Source: Sphingomonas sp. GM_Shp_1
GTDB lineage: Bacteria > Pseudomonadota > Alphaproteobacteria > Sphingomonadales > Sphingomonadaceae
DNA length: 63,598 nt
Reading direction: 5' to 3'
NCBI RefSeq assembly: GCF_026540895.1
Contig: NZ_JALNUR010000021.1
Location: 1-63,598 of the forward strand
Each line of letters begins with the position of its first letter. The stretch's first letter is position 1. Shown here piece after piece: positions 18,575 to 28,020 of the stretch. The position numbers were made by a program, and so were the translations under genes. The notes below the pieces were generated by a model. That model had not been told where the DNA came from. It saw only the letters and a list, made by a program, of their open reading frames with translations, and made no database searches.

Positions 18575-20323
18575 ATGCTGCGCCTCGATGCCCCTTTCGT
18601 GCTGCTCGACGACGCCCGTGACGGAGGAGCGGCGGCGCGGCTCTATACCGCGCCGGTCGAGATCGTCGTCGCGCATGCGCCGCAGGAGGTCGCGCCCGCA
18701 CTGGAAAAGCTGCGACAGGCGCGCGCGCGGGGCCTCCATGCCGCCGGGATGATCGCCTATGAGGCCGGGGCGGCGCTGGAACCCGGTGTGTCCGCGCCTG
18801 CGATCGACGGGCCGCTTCTGTGGTTCGGCCTGTTCGAGGGCTGGCGCAGCCTGTCGGTCGAGGCGGCGCTGCCCGATCCGGCGGGGGCGTGGATCGGCGC
18901 GCTGGAGCCCGAATGGGACGAGGCGCGCCATGCGGCGCAATTCGCCGAGGTGCAGCGGCTGATCGCGGCGGGCGATCTTTACCAGGTCAATCTGTCCTTT
19001 CGCGCGACCGCGCCGGTCGTCGGCGATCCGCTGGCGCTCTATGCGGGGCTGCGTGCCCGGTCGCGTGCGGGCTGGGGCGCCGTGGTGGCGACCGGGGAGG
19101 CGACGATCCTGTCGCTGTCGCCCGAGATGTTCTTCGCGCTGGAGGATGGTCGCCTCACTGCGCGGCCGATGAAGGGCACCGCGCGGCGCGAGGCCGATCC
19201 CGCCGCCGATGCGCGCGCGGCGGCGACCCTGCGCGACGACCCGAAGCAGCGCGCCGAGAATCTGATGATCGTCGACCTGATGCGCAACGACCTGTCGCGC
19301 GTCGCCCGGGCGGGCAGCGTCGCGGTGCCCGAGCTTTTTGCGGTCGAACCCTATCCGACGGTGCACCAGATGGTGTCGACCGTCACCGCCGACCTGGCCG
19401 AGGGGCGCGATGCGGTGGACGTCCTCGCCGCGCTGTTCCCCTGCGGATCGATCACCGGCGCGCCCAAGATCCGCGCCATGCAGGCGATCGCCGGGATCGA
19501 GGACTCGCCGCGCGGCCTCTATACCGGTGCGATCGGGCGGCTGGATGCGGATGGCGACGCGATGTTCAACGTCGCGATCCGCACGCTGACCTGGCCCGAA
19601 GGCGGCGCCCGAGTGACGCTGGGGATCGGTTCCGGCGTGGTCGCCGACTCGGTCGCGGCGGCGGAGTGGGACGAGTGCCTGGCCAAGGCGGCCTTCCTGT
19701 CCGGCGGGCAGCCCGCGTTCGACCTGATCGAAACCATGGCCTTCGATCCGGTCGAGGGTATCCAGCATCTGGAGGCGCATCTCGCCCGGATGAAGGCGAG
19801 CGCGGCGGCGCTGGGCTTCACCTTCAACCGGCATGACGCGCGCAACGAGTTGCAGGCGGCAACCTTCCGCCTACGCGACGTCCGCCGCATCCGCCTGCTC
19901 CTCGCCCCCGGCGGCGCCTTGGTGGTCGAGGTGGGCCCCGCCCCGGTGCCGTTCGAGGGGGTGGTGCCGGTGCGGGTCGTGCCACTGCCCGTCTCTTCCC
20001 AAGACCTGCGCCTGCGCCACAAGACCAGCGCGCGGGGCTTTTACGATGCCGCGCGCCGGGCGGCGGGCACGCCCGAAATCCTGTTCGAGACGCCCGATGG
20101 TAGCCTGACCGAGGGCAGCTATACCTCGCTGTTCGTGCGGCGCGGCGACCGGCTGGTGACGCCGCCCTTGAGCGAAGGGCTCCTCCCCGGCGTGCTGCGC
20201 GGCCATTTGATCGAGACGGGGCAGGCGGTGGAGGGGCGGTTGACCCGCGCCGACCTTCGAGACGGATTCTTGCTTGGCAATGCGCTTCGCGGATTGTTTC
20301 GTGCGGAGATGGTTGCGGATTGA
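18575..20323 (+). CDS. pabB: Fused aminodeoxychorismate synthase I / aminodeoxychorismate lyase
   Basis: Makes p-aminobenzoate for folate. Residues ~1-385 are the chorismate-binding PabB domain, with DLYQVNLSFR, the KGTARR block, NLMIVDLMRND and SITGAPK. Residues ~390-582 are a class IV aminotransferase fold matching PabC, with a candidate PLP lysine at K483 (RHKTSARGF) and EGSYTSLFV. This fusion makes one protein do both last steps; the glutaminase PabA is not in the window. A GTG at 18557 is an alternative start with a closer Shine-Dalgarno sequence. aatA follows 54 bp later. Confidence 0.93.
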   Translation: MLRLDAPFVLLDDARDGGAAARLYTAPVEIVVAHAPQEVAPALEKLRQARARGLHAAGMIAYEAGAALEPGVSAPAIDGPLLWFGLFEGWRSLSVEAALPDPAGAWIGALEPEWDEARHAAQFAEVQRLIAAGDLYQVNLSFRATAPVVGDPLALYAGLRARSRAGWGAVVATGEATILSLSPEMFFALEDGRLTARPMKGTARREADPAADARAAATLRDDPKQRAENLMIVDLMRNDLSRVARAGSVAVPELFAVEPYPTVHQMVSTVTADLAEGRDAVDVLAALFPCGSITGAPKIRAMQAIAGIEDSPRGLYTGAIGRLDADGDAMFNVAIRTLTWPEGGARVTLGIGSGVVADSVAAAEWDECLAKAAFLSGGQPAFDLIETMAFDPVEGIQHLEAHLARMKASAAALGFTFNRHDARNELQAATFRLRDVRRIRLLLAPGGALVVEVGPAPVPFEGVVPVRVVPLPVSSQDLRLRHKTSARGFYDAARRAAGTPEILFETPDGSLTEGSYTSLFVRRGDRLVTPPLSEGLLPGVLRGHLIETGQAVEGRLTRADLRDGFLLGNALRGLFRAEMVAD

Positions 20324-21577
<1,254 letters not shown>

Positions 21578-21598
21578 GGGTCGCTCTATTGCGCTGCG

Positions 21599-21643
21599 AA
21601 AGCCGGTCGGTCCGCGCAACTCGCGGGATCGGCCAGCTTTTTC
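21599..21643 (+). terminator. Intrinsic terminator after aatA
   Basis: AAGCCGGTCGGTCC pairs with GGATCGGCCAGCTT, with two G-U wobbles and one mismatch, around a short loop and runs into TTTTT. It starts 22 bp after the aatA stop. Confidence 0.75.
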
Positions 21644-21819
21644 CATGGGGCGGCGTGCGCCGCAGCAATATGGCTTAACTGTGGCATGAACGACACGTCC
21701 ACGTGCCGTTAATGCTGTGTTTCTATAAACGCCATTGTCGGAACGGCATCGATCGACCACATCGCGCCCGGAAGATCGCCGCCCATCCGGGGGTGACCCA
21801 TCAAGACAGGTGAAGACGA

Positions 21820-21957
21820 ATGCGTGCCCTCCTCAAGTCCAGCTTCGTATGGCAGTTCGCCGGCGGATTTGCGCTTGGCGCCTTGGGTCTCGTGATGCTT
21901 CATCCGGGTGAGGCGCCCAGCCGCTACACCAGCGCGCCGGTCGAGGCGGTTCGCTAA
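21820..21957 (+). CDS. 45-residue single-pass membrane protein
   Basis: I do not recognise this gene. The product MRALLKSSFVWQFAGGFALG continues into ALGLVMLHPGEAP, giving one clear membrane segment (~10-29) with a GxxxG-like Gly pattern, a positive N-terminus and a polar 15-residue tail. The ATG has AGGTGAAGA just upstream. It stands alone between the aatA terminator and a family B repeat, with about 175 bp of its own upstream DNA. A real gene is likely from the ribosome binding site, the clean TM profile and the isolation; the function is unknown. Confidence 0.65.
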   Translation: MRALLKSSFVWQFAGGFALGALGLVMLHPGEAPSRYTSAPVEAVR

Positions 21958-21982
21958 GGGGGCTCCCGGCGGGGGTGATTCC

Positions 21983-22072
21983 CATGGCCTTCGACTTCGC
22001 TCAGGCGGAACGGAGGTTTGGAATACTCCTCTACAACAGCCGTTCGGGCTGAGCGAAGTCGAAGCCCACGCT
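21983..22072. repeat. Family B repeat, short copy
   Basis: CCTTCGACTTCGCTCAGG and then, inverted, CCGTTCGGGCTGAGCGAAG with TCGAAGCCCACGC. It sits between the 45-residue protein gene and msrA, both on the plus strand. Confidence 0.8.
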
Positions 22073-22115
22073 TCAACGCCCGCCCCTAGTTGAACCCGAA
22101 AACCCACCCCATATC

Positions 22116-22787
22116 ATGGCGATGCGCACTCCCCTCTGCATCGCCCTTGCCGCGACCGCCTTCGGAGCGGTAGCGCTGTCCTCTCTCCCCGCACAAGCGG
22201 AACGCGCCGTTCCGCTGCCCAAGGCCGCACTGGACGTCCCCGTCGCCGGTCGCAGCCAGACGGCGGTGCTGGCGGGCGGTTGCTTCTGGGGCATGGAAGC
22301 GGTGTTCGAGCGGGTGAAGGGCGTGCGCGCGGTGACGGCGGGCTATGCCGGTGGCCGTCGCGAGGATGCCAATTACGGCGCCGTCTCGACCGAGCGGACG
22401 GGCCATGCCGAAGCCGTGAGGATCACCTACGACCCCGCGCAAGTCTCCTACGCCACGCTGCTGCGCGTCTATTTCGCGATCGCGCATGACCCGACCCAGG
22501 TCGGTGGCCAGGGCCCCGATCGCGGACCAAGCTATCGCTCCGCCGTCTTCGCCCAGTCGCCCGAACAGGTACGGGTCGCCCGCGCCTATATCGCGCAACT
22601 GACCAGGGCCCATGCCTTTGGCAAGCCGATCACCACCCGGATCGAGCAGGGCGGCTTCTTCCCCGCCGAGGCGGATCATCAGAATTTCTACGATCGCAAC
22701 CCGATGCATCCCTACATCATGCGCTGGGACAAACCCAAGGTGGCGGGCTTCCGCGCCGGTTTTCCCGATCTGGCGCGGGCGGGATAG
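22116..22787 (+). CDS. msrA: Exported peptide methionine-S-sulfoxide reductase
   Basis: Reduces the S-form of methionine sulfoxide in proteins. The 223-residue product has a signal peptide (~1-28, ending LPAQA), so it probably works in the periplasm or at the membrane, unlike cytosolic MsrA. The active-site motif AGGCFWG carries the catalytic Cys, and GYAGG and TGHAEAV follow as expected. The usual short C-terminal Cys tail is missing, so its recycling may differ. No msrB is adjacent. A family A repeat follows. Confidence 0.93.
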   Translation: MAMRTPLCIALAATAFGAVALSSLPAQAERAVPLPKAALDVPVAGRSQTAVLAGGCFWGMEAVFERVKGVRAVTAGYAGGRREDANYGAVSTERTGHAEAVRITYDPAQVSYATLLRVYFAIAHDPTQVGGQGPDRGPSYRSAVFAQSPEQVRVARAYIAQLTRAHAFGKPITTRIEQGGFFPAEADHQNFYDRNPMHPYIMRWDKPKVAGFRAGFPDLARAG

Positions 22788-22797
22788 GGCATCGCCG

Positions 22798-22950
22798 CCA
22801 TTCCTCCCCTGTAAGGGGAGGGGGGCCAGCGAAGCTGGTGGAGGGGTGTCCCCCGATTGCGAGTGCTCGCAAACCTCTCCGACCGCGACACCCTCCGTCA
22901 GGCCTGCGGCCTGCCACCCCCCTTGCGGGGGAGGAATAGGGGGAGACCCC
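22798..22950. repeat. Family A palindromic repeat
   Basis: Opens with TTCCTCCCCTGTAAGGGGAG, has GGTGGAGGGGTGTC in the middle, and closes with CACCCCCCTTGCGGGGGAGG. Near the centre is GCGAGTGCTCGC, a perfect 12-bp palindrome. It lies between convergent genes msrA and pdeM. Confidence 0.85.
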
Positions 22951-22952
22951 CT

Positions 22953-23615
22953 TCAGGCGGCGACGGGGAAGCGGAGCATCCGGTCGCGCACCGGGACCAG
23001 CGCCTCTGCCGATCGCCCGACCGCCTGGATCAGCGCGGGATGATCCACATCCAGCCCGCCGGTCAGCGCCCCGAAGGCGGGCAGGATCAGCTTGTTCGTC
23101 GTCCCCACGAAGCAACGCCGCGCGACCAGCTTGCCGCGCACCCGTAAGCGAAGCTTGGGGTGGAAATGCCCCGACAATTCGGGCCTCGTCTCGGCCGGAT
23201 CGGCCTCGTGCCGCAGGACCAGTCCATCGACCAACGCTTCGTCCACCACCGCGCCGCCGCATCGGTCGCGCAGCACAGGGTCGTGATTGCCGGTGATCCA
23301 GGTCCACTCGGTCGACCCGGTCAGCGCCAGCAGCATCGCCCGCGCCTCCGGCAGCAGGCGGTCGCATCCGTCCGCATCGTGAAAGCTGTCGCCCAGACAC
23401 CAGACCTGCCGCGCGCCGGTCCGCGCCACGATGTCGGTCAACTCGCTCAACGTGGCGAGCGAGTCGTACGGGGGCAGCATCTGTCCGCCGCCGGCATACC
23501 AGCTCGCCTTCTCCAGATGCAGGTCCGCGACCAGTAGCGCGGCCCGCGCGGGCCAGAACAGCGCGCCATCGGCCAGCGCCTGAAACGCCTGCCCGCCGAA
23601 CGAAAAGGGAACCAT
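22953..23615 (-). CDS. pdeM: PdeM-like metallophosphoesterase
   Basis: A 220-residue calcineurin-fold phosphoesterase. The metal motifs appear in order: VADLHLEKAS, GDSFHD, TGNHD and SGHFHPKLRLR. The length and the NKLILPAFGALTGG stretch fit the ligase-associated PdeM family, thought to work in DNA repair beside an ATP-dependent ligase, an Lhr-type helicase and an exonuclease. None of those partners is in this window. The ATG at 23615 was chosen from the conserved start; it lies 125 bp from divergent kup. Confidence 0.78.
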   Translation of the reverse strand: MVPFSFGGQAFQALADGALFWPARAALLVADLHLEKASWYAGGGQMLPPYDSLATLSELTDIVARTGARQVWCLGDSFHDADGCDRLLPEARAMLLALTGSTEWTWITGNHDPVLRDRCGGAVVDEALVDGLVLRHEADPAETRPELSGHFHPKLRLRVRGKLVARRCFVGTTNKLILPAFGALTGGLDVDHPALIQAVGRSAEALVPVRDRMLRFPVAA

Positions 23616-23740
23616 TTGCCGTCCATGCGCTTGACGCTCGGCAATATCAAGCGTTTGCACAGGGCATGGGAAAGCCCTTGCTTCCCGGACGGAGAAGCGT
23701 AAAGCGCGCCGTCCTTTTGGCTCAGGGGGTTCCGGCGGAC

Positions 23741-25711
23741 ATGACGGGGACGGCAACCGACATTATGGACGACCAGAGCGCGACCACGGGCGCGGCGGAA
23801 ACCGCGCACCGTCACCCCGCGCTGGCGGCGCTGACCATCGGCGCGATCGGCGTGGTGTTCGGCGATATCGGCACCAGCCCGCTCTACGCCTTTCGCGAGG
23901 CCCTCTCCCAATCGGCGGGCGACGGCATCGACCCCGGCGAGATCCTGGGCGTGCTCAGCCTGGCGCTCTGGTCGCTGATCCTGGTCGTCACGATCAAATA
24001 TGTCGTCTTCCTGATGCGCGCCGACAATCAGGGCGAGGGCGGGGTGCTGGCACTGGCCGCGCTGGCCCGGCGTTCGGTCGGCATCCGCTCGCGGCTGGCG
24101 CTGGTGCTGGGCGCGGCGGGGGCGTCGCTCTTCTATGGCGATGCGATCATCACGCCCGCGCTGTCGGTCCTGTCGGCGATGGAGGGGCTGCACACCATCC
24201 CCGCCGCCGCCACGATCTTCAACGAAGACGTGATCCGGATGTGTACCATCGTCATTCTGGTGGCGTTGTTCTTCATCCAGTCGCGCGGGACGGCGTCGGT
24301 GTCGAAGCTGTTCGGGCCGATCTGCATCCTGTGGTTCTTCGTCATCGGCGGGCTGGGCCTGTGGCATATCGCCGACGAACCCTCGATTGCGCGGGTGATC
24401 TGGCCGGGTTACGGCGTCAGCTTCCTGGCGAGCCATGGTGTGGTGGGGCTATTCGTGCTGGGGGCGGTCTTCCTGACGGTGACGGGCGCGGAGGCGCTGA
24501 CCGCCGATATGGGGCATTTCGGGCGGCTGCCGATCCGGATCGGCTGGTTCTCGCTGGTCCTGCCGGCGCTGGCGCTCAACTATCTGGGGCAGGGGGCGTT
24601 CGCGCTGTCGGCGCTGGAGCGGGCGACCGCGAACGGACAGCCCTTCACCAATCAGGACTGGTTCTTCCTGATGGCGCCCGAGTCGCTCCGCCCCGCGCTG
24701 ATCGTGCTGGCGGGACTTGCCACCGTCATCGCGGCGCAGGCGGTGATCACCGGCGCCTTCTCGCTGACCCAGCAGGCGATCCAGCTCGGCCTGCTGCCGC
24801 GCCTGCGCGTCCGCCAGACCTCGGCCGATTTCCAGGGGCAGATCTATCTGCCCGCGATCAACTGGCTGCTGCTGTTCGGGGTGCTGGTGCTGGTCATCCA
24901 GTTCAAGACCTCTTCGGCGATGGCCGCCGCCTATGGCATCGCGGTGACGGGGACGATGGTGGTGACGACCTGCCTCGCCTATCTGGTCGTGCGGCATCGC
25001 TGGGGCTGGTCGCGTCCGCTGGCGCTGGCGGCGATCCTGCCTTTCCTGGCGCTCGACCTCGTCTTTTTCGGGGCGAACATCCTGCGGGTGATCGAGGGCG
25101 GCTGGGTGCCGTTGCTGGTCGGCGCGGGGGTGGGGACGATCATCCACACCTGGGTGCGCGGGCGCGGGATCGTCGCGGCGTTCGAGAAGCGCCAAGCGAT
25201 TCCGCTCGCCGACCTAGCCGCCGCGCTGGCCAAGCGCCCGCCCGAACGGGTGCCCGGAACGGCGGTGTTCCTGACCGCCAATCCGGCGTCCGCTCCCGGC
25301 GCGCTGCTCCACAATCTGAAGCACAACAAGATCCTGCACGAACAGAATCTGGTCGTGACGATCCGCACCGCCGACCGCCCCGTCGTGCCGGTCGAGAAGC
25401 GCGCGCATGTCGAGCGGCTGGACGACAATTTCGCGACCGTGACGCTGACCTATGGCTTCATGGAGACGCCGGACATCCCGCGCGACCTGCCCCGCGATCT
25501 GGGGGTGGAGACGCGCATGTCGGGCCTGGACCCGATGAAGACGAGCTATTTCATCGGCCGCAACACGCTGAAGCCCGAGGCGGAAAAGGGCATGCCGCCC
25601 TGGCAGGACCGGCTGTTCATGTTCCTGCAGCGCAACGCCAGCGACCCGACCGACTTCCTGCGGATTCCGCCGGGCAAGGTGCTGGAATTGGGCGAGCAGG
25701 TGACGGTGTAA
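23741..25711 (+). CDS. kup: Low-affinity potassium uptake protein Kup
   Basis: A potassium/proton symporter of the inner membrane, 656 residues. The N-terminal two thirds hold about 12 membrane segments, starting with GAIGVVFGDIGTSPLYAF, the family's signature, and including DNQGEGG. The C-terminal ~200 residues are soluble. ATG 23741 and ATG 23765 are both possible. It is divergent from pdeM, and a family A repeat follows the stop by a few bases. Confidence 0.95.
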   Translation: MTGTATDIMDDQSATTGAAETAHRHPALAALTIGAIGVVFGDIGTSPLYAFREALSQSAGDGIDPGEILGVLSLALWSLILVVTIKYVVFLMRADNQGEGGVLALAALARRSVGIRSRLALVLGAAGASLFYGDAIITPALSVLSAMEGLHTIPAAATIFNEDVIRMCTIVILVALFFIQSRGTASVSKLFGPICILWFFVIGGLGLWHIADEPSIARVIWPGYGVSFLASHGVVGLFVLGAVFLTVTGAEALTADMGHFGRLPIRIGWFSLVLPALALNYLGQGAFALSALERATANGQPFTNQDWFFLMAPESLRPALIVLAGLATVIAAQAVITGAFSLTQQAIQLGLLPRLRVRQTSADFQGQIYLPAINWLLLFGVLVLVIQFKTSSAMAAAYGIAVTGTMVVTTCLAYLVVRHRWGWSRPLALAAILPFLALDLVFFGANILRVIEGGWVPLLVGAGVGTIIHTWVRGRGIVAAFEKRQAIPLADLAAALAKRPPERVPGTAVFLTANPASAPGALLHNLKHNKILHEQNLVVTIRTADRPVVPVEKRAHVERLDDNFATVTLTYGFMETPDIPRDLPRDLGVETRMSGLDPMKTSYFIGRNTLKPEAEKGMPPWQDRLFMFLQRNASDPTDFLRIPPGKVLELGEQVTV

Positions 25712-25715
25712 CCAG

Positions 25716-25890
25716 TTCCTCCCCAAGCTCGCTTGGGGAGGGGGGCGTCCGCAGGATGGTGGAGGGGCAATGCCCGGCGATCCGCGCTCTTCCGGTCTCC
25801 GGTGATGGGGCAGGCCGTATCGCCTTGCCCCTCCACCACCGGACTGCGTCCGGCGGTCCCCCTCCCCATCGGAGATGGGAAGGAATAGGG
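25716..25890. repeat. Family A palindromic repeat, long subtype
   Basis: CCTCCCCAAGCTCGCTTGGG hairpin, a GATGGTGGAGGGG block, then inverted CCCCTCCACCACC and a closing GGTCCCCCTCCCCATCGGAG. It is nearly the same as the copy at 29030. It lies between convergent kup and the 88-residue protein gene. Confidence 0.88.
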
Positions 25891-25891
25891 G

Positions 25892-26158
25892 CTACAACGT
25901 CACCTTGGGCGGCTTGGCCGCTTCCACGGCGACCAGCACCATCTTTTCCCAGATCACGGGATCGCCCGCCTCGGCCATTGCCTGATCGGGCTCGCGTAGC
26001 GTCCGCAGCACCGCCAGCGCGTCGCTCATATGCTCGCGCCAGTGATCGTCGACCAGCTTGGCGGCGGACTCCGAATCGCCCCCCGCATTGGCGCTCAAGC
26101 GCTGGCCGCACAGCACGCGCGCGATGCGTTCGGCGGCGGGGGTGTGGGCAATATCCAT
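25892..26158 (-). CDS. Small uncharacterised acidic protein
   Basis: I do not recognise a named family. The 88-residue protein is helical and soluble with no signal peptide; it has one Cys and ends in KPPKVTL. The ATG has a strong GGAGAGG site, which supports it as a real gene. It is flanked on both sides by family A repeats, so it is probably transcribed alone. Confidence 0.6.
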   Translation of the reverse strand: MDIAHTPAAERIARVLCGQRLSANAGGDSESAAKLVDDHWREHMSDALAVLRTLREPDQAMAEAGDPVIWEKMVLVAVEAAKPPKVTL

Positions 26159-26228
26159 GGCAACCTCTCCTGATGCGCTGGGATCGTTACGCGATCAACG
26201 CGGGAGAGGGGGCAATGGTGCCAGCCTT

Positions 26229-26348
26229 GTTAAAGCCCCTCTCCCGGCAGGGGGAGGGGTTGGGGAGGGGCAAGAGCCACGGACGTTGGTCTCTGCGAGA
26301 CATCTTGCCCTCCCCCATCCCCTCCCGCTTGCGGGAGGGGCGTGCTCG
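26229..26348. repeat. Family A palindromic repeat, 27-bp-core subtype
   Basis: CCCCTCTCCCGGCAGGGGGA at the left, CCCCTCCCGCTTGCGGGAGG at the right, and the core AGCCACGGACGTTGGTCTCTG in the centre. The same core lies inverted in the copy at 37970-38085, with 25 of 27 bases identical. Confidence 0.85.
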
Positions 26349-26362
26349 CGGAGAGGCGTGGC

Positions 26363-27742
26363 TCAGCCCTGGGCGCCGCGCCCGGCACCGCCGCCGCCGG
26401 CACCACCGCCGGGGCGACCCTGGCCGCCGCGACCACGGGCACCGCCGCCGCTCCGGCGACGCGGCTGACGGCCTTGGGGAGCCCGCGCGTCGGTCGCGCG
26501 CGGATGATGGGTCGCACGCGGACGCGCCGGATCGCGCGGACGGTCGACGCGCGGCGCGGGATCGGCGCCGATCGCCTTCACCCGCTGCGACTTGATCGTC
26601 TCGGCGCGCTTCACGAAATCGGCGGGCAGCGGCACGACATTGATCTTCTGGCGGGTCAGCTTCTCGATATCCTTCAGATACGGACGCTCATCCTCGGCAC
26701 AGAAGGCGATGGCCATGCCCGAACGACCGGCGCGCGCGGTGCGGCCGATGCGGTGGACGTACTGCTCGGCGACATTGGGCAACTCGAAGTTGAAGACGTG
26801 GCTGACGCCCGGAATGTCGATGCCGCGCGCGGCGATGTCGGTCGCCACCAGCACGCGGGTCTGGCCCGAGCGGAACTCGCCCAGCGCCCGCTCGCGCTGG
26901 CCCTGGCTCTTGTTGCCATGGATCGCGTTGGCGGCGATGCCGTTGCCCGCCAGCAGCTTCACGACGCGGTCGGCGCCATGCTTGGTGCGGGTGAAGACCA
27001 GCGCCAGCTCGATCGCGGGATCGGCGAGCAGGATGGTCAGCAGCGCCTGCTTTTCCTGTTGCGTGACAAAGGTCACCGACTGGTCGACGCGCTCGGCGGT
27101 GGTCGACACCGGGGTGACGGTCACGGTCGCGGGATTGTCGAGGAACTTGTCGGCCAGGTCGCGGATCGCCGCGGGCATGGTGGCCGAGAAGAACAGGGTC
27201 TGACGCTTGCGCGGGATCATCTTCACGATGCGGCGCAGCGCGTGGATGAAGCCCAGGTCGAGCATCTGGTCGGCCTCGTCCAGCACCAGGATCTCGATCA
27301 TCGACAGGTTCAGGAAGCCCTGCTCGACCAGGTCGATCAGGCGGCCGGGCGTCGCGACCAGGATGTCGACGCCGCGCGACAGATCCTGGCGGTTCTTGTT
27401 CAGGCTGGTGCCGCCGAAGACGGTGGCGACCGCCAGCTTGGAGAATTTGGCATAGCCCTTGGCATTTTCGGCGATCTGGCTGGCCAGTTCGCGAGTCGGG
27501 GCGAGGACGAGCATCCGGCAATGGGTCGGCAGGACGCGCTTGTTCGCCTCGACCAGCCGCTGGATCGACGGCAGGACGAAGGCTGCGGTCTTGCCGGTGC
27601 CGGTTTGCGCGATGCCGAGCAGGTCGCGGCCTTCCAGCAGCGTCGGGATCGAATCGCGCTGGATCGGGGTGGGTTCGGAATAGCCCTTAGCTTCGAGCGC
27701 GCGGACGAGCGGCTCGGCGAGGCCGAGTTCGGAAAAGGACAT
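26363..27742 (-). CDS. DEAD-box ATP-dependent RNA helicase (RhlE-like)
   Basis: Unwinds RNA, likely in ribosome assembly or RNA decay. The core is complete: Q motif PTPIQRDSIP, AQTGTGKT, PTRELA, DEADQMLDLGF, SAT, and the final HRIGRTARAGR. Length is 459 residues. The last ~80 residues are Arg/Pro/Gly-rich and end in repeated RGG-like units, an RNA-binding tail. ATG 27742 has GAAAG upstream; ATG 27760 is an alternative. The ~260-bp leader contains no gene, and such helicases are often cold-induced through long leaders, which is untested here. Confidence 0.94.
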   Translation of the reverse strand: MSFSELGLAEPLVRALEAKGYSEPTPIQRDSIPTLLEGRDLLGIAQTGTGKTAAFVLPSIQRLVEANKRVLPTHCRMLVLAPTRELASQIAENAKGYAKFSKLAVATVFGGTSLNKNRQDLSRGVDILVATPGRLIDLVEQGFLNLSMIEILVLDEADQMLDLGFIHALRRIVKMIPRKRQTLFFSATMPAAIRDLADKFLDNPATVTVTPVSTTAERVDQSVTFVTQQEKQALLTILLADPAIELALVFTRTKHGADRVVKLLAGNGIAANAIHGNKSQGQRERALGEFRSGQTRVLVATDIAARGIDIPGVSHVFNFELPNVAEQYVHRIGRTARAGRSGMAIAFCAEDERPYLKDIEKLTRQKINVVPLPADFVKRAETIKSQRVKAIGADPAPRVDRPRDPARPRATHHPRATDARAPQGRQPRRRSGGGARGRGGQGRPGGGAGGGGAGRGAQG

Positions 27743-28020
27743 GGAATTGCTTTCGATCATGGCGCACGAGTCACGGAAGGGCCGCGAGGAGCGGCGCCGG
27801 GGTTGATGACACCCCGCGTGACAAGGGAAGCCTGAAGACAGGGTCGGGGCGGAGCCGGGACTGGAAAGTCCGTTCACGCTGCGAGTGGACGCCTCGACGG
27901 ATGGGCATGTGCGCTGCTTATTGCCAAAAGTCAAGTTTCGGGCAGGATCGCCCATGCGATGGCGTGACAATCGCGGACGGATGGTTACATCCGATACCAA
28001 ATAGGCAAGAGGAGTCCTGC

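Noticed and set aside
26363..26500. Separate small gene in the Gly/Arg-rich end of the helicase
   Set aside because: It is in frame with the helicase and is its RNA-binding tail.
24241..26595. Long plus-strand frame through kup and the repeat behind it
   Set aside because: It is out of frame with the clear Kup protein and reads through a palindromic repeat.
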